Of a stretch of 64,000 nucleotides of DNA, positions 46,101-56,700 are shown in pieces (the first letter of the stretch is position 1; every line of letters begins with the position of its first letter). The translations under genes were made by a program, and so were the position numbers. A model generated the notes under the pieces. That model had not been told where the DNA came from, searched no databases, and worked only from the letters and a program-made list of their open reading frames with translations. The stretch covers positions 458,759,197-458,823,196 of the forward strand of contig NC_066581.1 of the NCBI RefSeq assembly GCF_024323335.1, given 5' to 3'. This stretch comes from Lathyrus oleraceus. Its lineage: Eukaryota > Streptophyta > Magnoliopsida > Fabales > Fabaceae.

Positions 46101-47815
46101 CATTCAAGTCTGAAGAAGTACATGAACCTCCTCCTGAATGTGAAGTAGAGGCAACCACCAAAGTGCCAGCTATCAGAATTCAGAAAGACCACCCTAAGGA
46201 TCTTATCATAGGGGATCCCACCAGTGGTGTAACTACCAGGTCAAGAGGAATAAGCTCAAATTCCTGCTTTGTTTCCAAGGTTGAACCAAAGAATGTGAAA
46301 GAAGCCCTGACTGATGAATACTGGATCATTGCCATGCAAGAGGAACTCGAGCAGTTCACAAGGCATGAAGTATGAGAGCTGGTTCCAAGACCTGAAGGGT
46401 CCAACATCATTGGTACCAAGTGGATCTACAAAAACAAATCTGATGAGAAAGGAGTAATTACTAGAAATAAAGCAAGACTAGTAGCTCAAGGATACACTCA
46501 AGTTGAAGGAGTAGACTTTGATGAGACATTTGCTCCTGTGGCTAGACTTGAGTCCATCGGATTGCTGTTGGGGGTAGCATGCATCCTGAAGTTTAAGCTA
46601 TTCCAAATGGATGTGAAGAGTGCATTCTTGAATGGCTACCTGAATGAAGAAGTCTATGTGGAACAACCCAAAGGGTTCTGTGATCCTAACCAACCTGAGC
46701 ATGTATACAAGTTGAAGAAAGCCTTGTACGGGTTGAAGCAAGCACCCAGAGCTTGGTATGAAAGGTTAACCGAATTTCTGACCACAAATGGATACAGAAA
46801 GGGTGGCATAGACAAAACCTTGTTTGTGAAGGATGAAGAAGGCAAAATCATGATAGCTCAAATCTATGTTGATGATATAGTCTTTGGTGGAATGTCAGAA
46901 CAAATGGTTAACAAATTTGTTCACCAGATGCAGTCTGAGTTTGAAATGAGTCTAGTGGGAGAACTGACCTATTTCCTTGGAATGCAAGTAAACCAAATAG
47001 AGGACTCTATGTTTCTCTCCCAAAGCAAGTATGCCAAGAACATAGTTAAGAAGTTTGGTATGGATAATGCCAGGCACAAGAGGACTCCTGCTCCTACTCA
47101 TCTGAAGTTAACCAAAGATGATGGAGGACCTAGTGTCGATCAATGCCTGTACAGAAGCATGATAGGTAGTCTGCTGTATCTAACTGCAAGTAGACCTGAC
47201 ATTTCTTATGCAGTTGGAGTGTGTGCCAGATACCAAGCAGAGCCCAAGGTGAGCCACTTGAATCAAGTCAAAAGGATTCTCAAGTACATCAATGGGACGT
47301 GTGACTATGGGATGCTGTATTCACATGGGTCTGAGCCTGTCCTATCTGGGTACTGTGATGCTGATTGGGCTGGAAGTGCTGATGAAAGAAAAAGCACATC
47401 AGGTGGATGTTTCTTCTTAGGAGAAAACCTCATATCGTGGTTCAGCAAGAAGCAAAATTGTGTCTCTCTGTCCACTGCAGAGGCTGAATACATAGCTGCA
47501 GGAAGCAGTTGCTCCCAACTGGTCTGGATGAAACAGATGCTCACTGAGTACAATGTCTCTCAAAATGTCATGACATTGTTCTGTGATAATCTCAGTGCCA
47601 TCAATATCTCCAAGAATCCCATCCAACACAGCAGGACCAAACATATTGACATTAGGCACCACTTCATCAGAGATCTGGTGGAAGACAAGGTGATCACTTT
47701 GGAACATGTAGCCACGGATCTTCAACTGGCTGACATATTTACAAAGGCTCTGGATGCTACTCAGTTTGAAAACTTAAGGAGCAAACTGGGAATATGTCTC
47801 TCTGAGACCTTATAG
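43127..47815 (+). pseudogene. gag-pol: Copia gag-pol polyprotein with two stops
   Basis: One frame of 1563 codons. The order is gag (from MDKDLGHSNRPP), zinc knuckle C-x2-C-x4-H-x4-C in CHGCEGYGHVRAEC, a coiled-coil-like charged region, and a TAG stop at 44591-44593. A second zinc knuckle (CHHCGRLGHIKAFC) and the protease (DSG at 44795-44803) follow. The integrase has D (HMDLMGP), D (RSDHGTEF) and E (NGIVERKN). After a TGA stop at 46373-46375 come RT (YVDD at 46865-46876) and RNase H (CDADWAG, STAEAEYIAA). Both stops fit one transition (CAG to TAG, TGG to TGA). No frameshift is seen and all catalytic motifs look intact. Confidence 0.95.
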
Positions 47816-48482
47816 CAACCACTGATGTTTGGGATAAATTGTTTAATATCTCTGCCTATTAAACAATTTGTACTAGGCTATGATGGGTCAACAGATCATA
47901 GCTATGCTGCTTACAACAAGTGTGGATACAAGAGGGTAAGGAGACACCCTACAGAGAGAAGGCCACTGTACCTGCAGGAGTTCAAGGATGCTGTTCATGC
48001 AGGAGTGGTTTTGGATGTCAGAAAAAAAATCATGGCATCTGATATGGTGGTACCTACTGTAAAGCAAAAGTGGGTGATTACTTGATCGAAGCTGTGCAGC
48101 AAGATCAAGTGGATGTGAACTTGGTTGAAACTGTGAAGTAAAACCAAGTCTGGAACTCTGTCAGTGTGCTCTGGCTATGTTGCTGGCTTTGGCAACATTT
48201 TTGACAAAAAGGGGGAGTAATAACCACCAATAACCCCTGACAAACAGAGTGGGTCTCTACAACAGACTCTCATGACAGATCTGAAGATTTCCCCCTGCAG
48301 CTGATGTTGAAGTTTAGGTGCAACTTCTAATATGTGTGTGCTGCTATGTGATGTTTTTATTTAACTTCCATGTGTGTGAGTGTGCTGCCACTCTGAGTGT
48401 ATTAGCTAGTATTATTCCGCTGCTATGAACTCTGTTATGGGGATCAAAGTGTTTTAGCCAAAAATTTGCCAAAGGGGGAGTT
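47816..48482 (+). other. Copia 3' UTR with two polypurine tracts
   Basis: No gene of the usual kind; the ORF at 47825 (86 codons) has no domain I recognise. The proximal tract CAAAGGGGGAGTT (48470-48482) touches the 3' LTR. A second tract GACAAAAAGGGGGAG lies at 48203-48217. Confidence 0.8.
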
Positions 48483-49844
48483 TGTAGGTGTTTAATTGGC
48501 TGCATTATATGGTAAAACACTAATGTCTTGACTGATGTCATGACATGTATGTGTGACTACATTGTAGTTACTGCAGGACTAGCTAACACATGATTATTGA
48601 ATGCTGTGACATTCATACCTGTCAACAGATACTAAGGAACAGAAGTTCTGTTAGAACTTAGTATTCATTTGCAGTCTGGTTATCAAGGAAGAACCAGACC
48701 TGGCATAAGGCCTACTGACTGAATGTCAAACTGGATGTTGTGACATTCATCATTGACAGCAGCTACTGAAGATTAGGCAGAGTGGTGTTCTGCTATACTT
48801 CAGCATATTACTTAGTTTGTTCTTCAAGAGAATAACAGAACTAACTTAAGGCCAATTGTGTAAATGTTAAGTTGGACACTTTGACATTTATTAATGTAAG
48901 CTGTTACTGTAGTATGGTCATTTTGATCATGTACAGGTCAGCAAAATTGTACAGTCTGTTTTCTGGAAAAACAGACTCAGCATATGGACCTTGATGTCAA
49001 GCTGAATGTCGTGACATTCGTGCCTGACAGCATATGCTAAATTGTAGGTTGTTCAGTTTTCTGTTTCAGCTTTTTCTCAGGCTATTCTTTAGGGATTCAA
49101 CAGCTGAGAGAAAATCCAAGAAATCAACAACCAAGCTACATTCAATGAACCTAACAAATAGCCTATTTGTTAGCAACCTAAATGTTGAATTTGAGGGAAC
49201 TTGTGTGACCTAAAATTCAGGAAAATACAGGTGCAAAAGCCCAGGTGCTGCAATATAAAAAGGAAGGCATTCCTTCATTCAGTTTCGGGGATTTTGAGGC
49301 GTGAAGATTTAGTGTGTCCATCATACTTCACTGCTGTATTTTGTGAGTCTTGTATTAGACGTATCTTGTAAGCCAAGCCATTATCAAGTAGATGATTGCT
49401 TTGGCATAGGGTGTTCATTGAGTTGTAAGTGTTGTGTCACTCAAAGCTTTTAAGCGTGAGTGCTGTGTATCTTGATTTAAGCTGTGAAGCATAATCAAGA
49501 GTTGTTTTTGAAGTGTGACTTCAAAGTGTCTTTAATATCACTGAGGTGATTGAGGGGGAGTGAGTAGGAACTCTGATCTTAGGTTAAGATTGAAATTGCA
49601 TTGGGTAGGGATTAAGTGATAAGTTGTAAACGGGTGAGTTTAGCTTTGAATTGATACTACTAATAGTGGATTTCCTCCCTGGCTTGGTAGCCCCCAGATT
49701 TAGGTCATGTTGGACTGAACTGGGTGAACAATTACTTGTGTTATTTACTGCACTTACTGTTAAGTTCTGCATAATCCCCGTCTGTGCAGAATTGGATGTC
49801 ATAACAACCAGTGTGACATCCAAAGTCTGATAACTAGAATTTCA
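48483..49844 (+). repeat. 3' LTR of the copia element (1362 bp)
   Basis: Same length as the 5' LTR. By eye I see one difference near 48590 and two near 49700-49715. Confidence 0.96.
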
Positions 49845-49849
49845 GCATG
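49845..49849. repeat. Target site duplication GCATG, right copy (copia)
   Basis: Exact repeat of 41690-41694. Confidence 0.95.
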
Positions 49850-50310
49850 GTTATCATACATCTGTCCGCATTTCAACAGGGGCAACCCCTTTCTCTCTTG
49901 TATATGGCATGGAGGTTGTACTCCCCGTGGAGGTTGATATCCCATCAATGAGAGTCTTGATGGAAGCCAAGTTGGCTGAGGTTGAATGGGTCCAAAGTCG
50001 TTATGACCAGCTAAATTTGATTGAAGAGAAGAGATTAACTGCCATGTGTCATGGTCAGTTATATCAACAAAGGATGAAGAAAGCCTTTGATAAGAAGGTC
50101 AAGCCTCGTGTGTTATGAGAAGGTGACCTCGTGCTCAAGAAAGTTTTGTCTTTCGCGCCCGATTCCAGGGGCAAGTGGACTCCAAACTATGAAGGTCCAT
50201 ATGTTGTTAAGAGAGCCTTTTCAGGCGGTGCTTTGATACTTACAAATATGGATGGGGAGGATTTCACTCGTCTTGTGAATTCAGATGCAGTCAAGAAATA
50301 CTTCGCCTAA
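49850..50310 (+). pseudogene. pol: Ogre-B integrase, C-terminal part
   Basis: It resumes in frame after the copia element (STGATPFSLVYGMEVVLPVE) and runs to TAA at 50308, ending VNSDAVKKYFA like Ogre-A and C. One TGA at 50116 fits CGA with a CpG transition. It includes the integrase C-terminal module (RGKWTPNYEGPYVVKR). Confidence 0.93.
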
Positions 50311-50325
50311 ATTAAAAACAGAATA

Positions 50326-50498
50326 GCTCGCTAAGTTGAAAACCCGAAAGGGCGACTTAGGCAAAAGTGAGCGTCTCGGTGGATTGAAAACCCGAAAGGG
50401 CAATCCAGGCAAAAGTTAGAGACATGAAAAAAAAAGAATATATATGTCCCGCTAAAATGAATACCTCATCCCGGGGCAATCTAGGCAAAAATTAGGGA
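50326..50498 (+). ncRNA. Tandem GNRA-capped hairpin units, Ogre-B copy
   Basis: 16 nt after the integrase stop. Unit 1 (50326-50372): outer stem GCUCG/UGAGC, middle stem CUAAGUUG/CGACUUAG (8 bp, one wobble), A4 bulge, inner CCC-GAAA-GGG (50343-50352). Unit 2 (50373-50423): outer GUCUC/GAGAC, middle UGGAUUG/CAAUCCA, A4 bulge, inner CCC-GAAA-GGG (50391-50400). A more diverged unit 3 (50447-50498) has UCCC/GGGA. Units abut and each ends AGGCAAAA on the 3' side of the middle stem. The structure is deduced by hand; function unknown. Confidence 0.7.
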
Positions 50499-53400
50499 TT
50501 TGGCAAGTAACTGCATCCTGACAAGAGTTTGTTCTACAAGTGTCTTCTGTCAAATATTCTCGCTCAGTCATCGTCAACTAAAGCTTCAAATACATTGGAT
50601 TCAAAGTTGGTGGAGAAATGGTCATTATTTTCAATGTATCCTTTTTTCCAATATATATCACCAATTTCAAATTTGTAAAGATCCATGGAGTCTCGCCATT
50701 TGCGGATTACCATTCTATCAAATAAATTTGAGTCTCTATCCAATTCTCTGCACTCTTATTTATTTCTGCTTAACAAATGTTTGCATGTTTTAATTGATAA
50801 ATATCATTGTTTTAAACAAATAAAGTTTTTATAAACTGTTTTTAAACAAAGTGAACATTCACAATGACTAAAAGGATAAATGGAATGTCTTCAGTGCTCT
50901 CCCAAGGATAGTATGATCTCCAAAAGGTAAGACATTTTTTCTTATTCTGGCATGTTTGTATCCTTTTCATCATCTTTCAGCGAGCCCAGAGAAGAGTGAT
51001 GCATCATCAACTTCCCAGAGAGTCTGGAGTTTTGGCCTCGATCTTTTAGAGATGTGTATACCTCTATATTAGACACTAGCATTTATGTTTTATCAATTAT
51101 ATAGTTGTCATCCCTTATACGGACTGACCTAAAATCCCTTATAGATTGATAAAAGTTGATATGCTATCTATTCATGAGGAAGTTTGTCTTTCCCCAGTGA
51201 GCAGAAATTCCCAGCATGAGTAGAAGTCCTCGGCGGAGTAACATGTGTTCTCAGTGTAGCTATCTTTCAGATATCTCCTCAGCAGTAGTTGCCTAGAGCA
51301 GTTGGTGAAGGGTGTGTTCCCTTTTCATCCCCAGCATGGCACGTGTCGACGTAGGATTCGTTTCTGATTCCCTCATCCAGGACGGTTCCTCCAGAGGTAC
51401 TTGTAGTTATCCCCAGTAGGGTTTCTTACAACAGACTATCCCCAGTATGGTCGCCTATAGTCCATTCCCAGTGGAGTTGCCTGATCCTAGCTTGACGTTT
51501 GTATCCCCTCCGTGGTTGAAGATTTCTTCCAGTATTGGACAGCGATGAGGAAGATGTGTTATTTCCTTCCCCAACAGAGCAATTGTTCTCTCTCTCCCCT
51601 AGCAGAGATTGTCCCTCTAGCAGTTAGAAGGGAGTGTTTGATTGATGTGTATCTATTTGGTGGTTGTTCCCTATGGAATCTCACATCATCCCCTGATAAG
51701 ATCTCCAGTAGAGTTCTTCTATGACAGATCTTATTAATATCTCTGCATGTTCCCCAGCTGAGACTGTGCCTATTCCCCAACGGTGGTCCATATCTCCTGG
51801 TATTTGATGCATCCCCACCAGAATTGATTTCTCCTGTGGGCCTGGCCTTCCTCTTTTGAGATGTTATACCAGATGTCTGTCCATTGATTCTCGGACCTGT
51901 TTGTATTAGATATGTCTGTTTGTCAGCATTAATCATACATAAACCACGCATATACATGCACAATTATAGCATTCAGATATTCATGATGCATTCTTTGCCA
52001 TATATCTTTGCTTGTTATCTCCTGCTGTTGGTGAAATATTCTTCCCCAAGCAGATGTTTGTGTCTGATCTCTCCATATATAGTCAGCCCCATCGGCAGAA
52101 AGTGTCTATCTTTCTTTCCATATTCCCCACTGAGTTATGTCCTCGTGGATGATTATTGTTTCAGTTTCCTCCCTAATTATATATAGGGATGGAATTACTC
52201 CCCTAAGTTATATCCTCATTGGGTTGAGTCTTGTTAATTGAGTCTTTCTAGTTTGTTCCTAGATTGACTCCCTTTTTGTTATTCCCCCGCAGTTTCCTGT
52301 GGTTTAGTTGTTCAATTGCTCAGTAACCAGTAATTGTCCATCTTTTCCCCAGTGGATTTTGTGGCCTTCTACCCAGTAACTCGTAGTTGTAAGTCCTATT
52401 TCTGTGGCCTTCTACCCAGTAACCAGTAGTTGTAAGTCCTATTTCCGTGGTTTTCTACCCAGTAACCGGTAGATGTAATCCCCTCTTTGTTGGTTATCCT
52501 TATCCAATATTCGGTATTGATATTTCTTCGTTTTGAGTATTTCGCCCAATAACAGGTGATATATCTCTTGGATAATTGCTCTTATCCGACAATTTATCCC
52601 CCATGAGTCATCTTTCATTTACCATTTTTGTTTGGTAATGATTGTTTCTCCTTCTGATTGGTCATCATTATATAACCAGTATCCGATATCCCGATGTCCT
52701 TTCTCTTCGGTCGATTTATCCTTTATTAACCCAGTAACCGGTTATGGATAATCTTCCATGTGATTATGTTATCTACGTTATGACGGTAATAGATAATATA
52801 TCTCATGCGCTCTTCAGTCGAAGTCTTTGGCTTCCCCAGTTGAGTAAGATTCGTATTTCTTTGTGGAATCGAATGCCCATCCTGTAAGTCGAGTCTGCTT
52901 TTTCAGCCCTCCTTTCGGATGATGAGTGTCTTGGATATTGTTCCCAATTCACGCCTGGTTGGTCACCTATTATATGCCCAGTAACCGGTATCCCTGGTGT
53001 TCCTTCCTCCTGCTCCCTATTGTGACTTTTTTATCCCCTGTGGAGTCAGATTTCTTGAGTTGAGATATGCCTTTTGGGCCCTCCTCAGATGTGTCGGATG
53101 ATTGATATCTCTCACCCTTATACCGGTCTTAGATATTCTTTCTCCCTAAGTGTGTTGTTCTCTCACCCTTATACCGGTGTTTTGATAACATGTCTCCCTT
53201 TTGAGTTTATTACCCAGTAACCGGTAATATCTCGTTGTTTCTTCCTCAGCTGGTTCCTTTATGCAATTCCACATCTGAGTCCGGATCTTTATCCGAGGTA
53301 TCCTTTGTGGATAGTTGTGCTGTATTGGCATATTCCCCAATACATGCATCTTTGCGTCAGCTCGAGTCTTTCCATCGATTTATTTTCGTGGAATCCCTTT

Positions 53401-53691
53401 GTGTCTCCCAGCAAGTTTTAAGTCGTGACCTGCTCACGCATTCTTATCCTATTTTCCCCAGAATCTCTGTATCTCTAGTGAGTGTGTTACTCCTATGGAT
53501 TTTTTCAGTTTCTCCTGATTTCTCTTTCCTTTGTGGCCATATTTCCCTACAGACTATTAACTTTTGCATGCATACATCTGCATCATGAGGTCTCTTAGGG
53601 ACCAAAATTCGTCTCTTTGTTTGTATTTAAGCCCATTCTACCTCGTCGAGACGAAGGTTTTAACCTACATATCTCCGGCTAGAATGACCTT
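50499..53691 (+). other. 3' UTR of Ogre-B, no gene
   Basis: About 3.2 kb without a credible gene. From 51180 on it carries many CCCCAGyrGAGT-like motifs, and from 52320 the CCAGTAACCGGT hairpin boxes. The ORFs in this stretch (for example 50500, 51884, 53235) have no domain and consist of these repeats or of simple AT-rich sequence. Confidence 0.8.
52320..53229 (+). repeat. Degenerate array of CAGTAACC-loop hairpins
   Basis: The loop CAGTAACC recurs between inverted repeats that differ: TCTACC/GGTAGA (52454-52473), TAACC/GGTTA (52727-52744), ATGCC/GGTAT (52974-52991) and TATTACC/GGTAATA (53208-53229). It matches the boxes in the Ogre-A 3' UTR. Confidence 0.78.
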
Positions 53692-53704
53692 AAATAGGGG
53701 CATC
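53692..53704 (+). promoter_or_regulatory. Polypurine tract of Ogre-B
   Basis: AAATAGGGGCATC directly precedes the 3' LTR start TGTAAG at 53705. Confidence 0.88.
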
Positions 53705-56700
53705 TGTAAGACCCTAATTTTGACCCTAAGATCCCTCATGGCATCATATCATTGCTCATTGCATTGCCTCAAGGATCATAGCATGTGTGGCTCCTTTACC
53801 CTAGTGTTGGGACTTGTGTGAGTGGTTTAAGACCACCAAGCATTCTTGAATTGTATATTATTTCTCTTCTTATTTGTTTACTAACCAAAAGCACAAAAAT
53901 ATGTCACTAACCTTTTTTGTTTTGAAGCTCAAGTGATCATGTGCTCCCATGCTCTTAGGAGGCTCCTAAGCTCAATGAAATGGCTAGATGAAGATGAAAG
54001 CAAGCATGACAATGGTCCACAAAGTATCTCAATTTGCCAATTTTATCAAGATAACCCAAAGGGCTTGAGGATTGTTTCCCAAGGAAACCCTAATTCAATT
54101 GTGCATCAACTGTGCCTTGCTCATGAAGCAACCTCAACCTATGATCAAATTCAATCAAGGGCCTAACTGTGCCTTGTGCATCATTCATTTCAAAACATTA
54201 TAGGTCATTTTGACTAAAACCCTAATTTTGGGTCAACTTCCCAAGGACCTAACTTCCTTATTTTTTATGATTTTGAGGTGAGACAAATTGCATTGTAAAT
54301 ATTAAGATGTCTAATTAAAATGTTATGTTGGACAAAATTTCATAATTCTAAAAGAAACACATGTGATAATACAAACATTATAGGTCACTTTGGACCAAAA
54401 CCATTGAATTTGAAAAATGTCCAACTTCAAGTTCCTATAACTTTCTCATTAAAATTACAAATGATGCAATATTTAAGTCTAAATTGATCATCTTGAAAAT
54501 ATCTACAACTTTGATGTTGAAGGTTTTTCCATTTGAGGCTTTCATCATTGAAACAGAAGGGCTTGAAGTGAATCACTTTTGGTAAAAAATTTCAAAGGGA
54601 ACCTAGACATGTTTTGTACCTCAAACTTCAAAGTCAGTTTTCATAAATTTCCAAACTCCAAATGGATTTTTGCCCAACATAGATTTTGTTCCTTATGTAA
54701 AGTGCTTTCCAACCATTACTCACATGACCATGTTTGGATTTTCCATTTGTGATTTTCGAAGGGCTTAATGTTTATGATCAATTATGCAATTCACATTGAA
54801 ACTTCATATGCAAGCAAATGCCAGGCCTTGTGCACGTCCAATTCAACTCCAAATGATCTCAACTTGCAATTCCATTCACTTTTAGGCCTCACATGCGCCT
54901 GTATAGGCCCATGCATGGAGGACCCAAAGTTCATGCACACGAGCATTTCACTACCTTGCATCAAGCTCAGCTATAAATATATGTGCTTGCTCATTCAAAA
55001 ACAACCTCAAGATGATTTTAAACCCTGCTGAATTGGAAACCCAACCTCACTCAAAGGAATTTTAGTTTTTCATTTCTCAATTTCAAGCTTGAATTTCAAC
55101 ATCCTTAGTTGATCTTAAAGTCTTAATTCCTTAGCCTTGCATCATCATCACATCTCCAGATCAAATTTGCATCAAAAGCTTGAAGAGATCGTGTTGTTTA
55201 AAGCTGCACTTCAAAGGTATATCACTCAACTGTTTTGATCTAGATCTTGTTCTACAATTTGAATTGCTTGCATTTGAACTGTTTTCTAAAGTCCTCGAGC
55301 AAGAGGCAGGCCAGTGGTGGTCTTGATTTCATGAATTGAGACATTTCAGTTTGTACACCTTGATTTTCAAGCTCAGATTTATCATTCAATAGAAACTTTG
55401 AGGAAAATCCAAGGTTACAGGGGTGATGTATTTCAACCCAGCTTCATTTTGGTACCATTGTTTTTCATTTTCATTAAGGTTGAAAACCCTGGGCGTGGTG
55501 GCCTGAGTTTGTTCTCTGGCCAGAGAAGATGGTGGTTTCCACCACCATCCCCATTTGGATGCATCTGAGTCCTTGGATCCCATTCAAATGTTATAATCTT
55601 GGTCGTGCGTGTGTCTGACTTCTTTTAATGCCATGTGTGATGCGCTTGACCAAGGCATATGGTATGACCGCGCCTCTGAGCCCTTGGATGATGCCACGTC
55701 AATTAATGAAACAGATCCAATGGGCGTTGATTTTTCCTATTTTCTATTTTCTATTTTAATTTCTTTTAATCCCTTTTATTTTAAAAAATTCATAACTATT
55801 TTATTTGAAGTCACAAAAATATGAGACCAATGGCAAAACTTTTCTTGAAAAATCTAGTTTCATAATCTAATTTTTAATTATTTTTGTGACTTCATTTAAT
55901 ATTTTTTGTGAATTATTTTGTTTTTAATAGTTTTTAATTCATTTTAAATACTTTTTGATATCTGAAAATTCCAAAAATATTTTCTTAACACATATGGATC
56001 ATGATGAGTCAATGAAAAATAGTCTCATCAATTTCTTAATTGATTTGAGATTTTAATTCATTTGTGTTATTTATCATTGTTTTTAATTGATTTTAAATAG
56101 TTTTTGTTTTCAAAAATTTTTGAGAAAATTTGTCAAACCTTGTTTGACCATGTTAGACCTATGAGAATTTAATTGGACTTATCCAAGTTGATTTGAATTG
56201 AATTTGAGGTTTGACCATATTTTGTGCATTTTAATTTTGCATTTATTTTAATTCCAAAAATACCAAAAAAATATGTTTGATTTGTTGACTTCTACTCTTC
56301 ATTCTCTTCTGTTTTACATTGGTTGATGATGATTTGATTCACATTTGATCATTGTGTGTTGATATTTTATTTGAATTCTCCTCTTATTCATTTCATCTTC
56401 ATCTCATTTCTTCTTTTTATTTTGGCCAATGAGTCAATGATTTGTGGTTGATCTTGACATATGAGAGGCTTAACCTTCTTTGATCCAAATCAAACTCAAC
56501 TTGATAAAAGATCAAGTGAGTTGCTTTGTGTCCAAGATAGGTTGCTTCTTGGTCAAGCAAAAAACCTAAAGTCCATACAAGGCTTTACTCTTTTCTTTTG
56601 GCATGGCAAGTTGTAGGAGCTTGGCTTACTAGTCATGATCTCTAACTTGTGTTTATTTGCCTATAGTTTTATTGATCGGCCTCAGATAGGTGTGACTACT

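Larger units (their letters stand above)
41695..49844 (+). mobile_element. Ty1/copia element of SIRE/Maximus type (8150 bp)
   Basis: It is bounded by two 1362-bp LTRs (TGTAGGTG...TTTCA) and GCATG duplications, with initiator-Met-type primer site, one gag-pol frame and a polypurine tract. The gag start (LDGSNYDDWKPRM) and the RNase H end (NPIQHSRTKHIDIRHHF) are SIRE-like. No env-like ORF is present, although some SIRE elements carry one. The LTRs differ at three positions by my count, so insertion was recent; two in-frame stops break the polyprotein. Confidence 0.95.

Noticed and set aside
47825..48085. Possible env-like or accessory ORF after copia pol
   Set aside because: Only 86 codons, no signal peptide or membrane segment, no motif; SIRE env-like ORFs are much longer.
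51467..51481. tRNA-Arg gene fragment suggested by CCCAGTGGAGTTGCC
   Set aside because: Only the 3' end resembles tRNA-Arg; no anticodon arm or A/B boxes around it. Better read as a primer-site complement.
50311..53691. Possible env gene after Ogre-B integrase
   Set aside because: No long ORF or membrane protein; the stretch is repeats and untranslated sequence.
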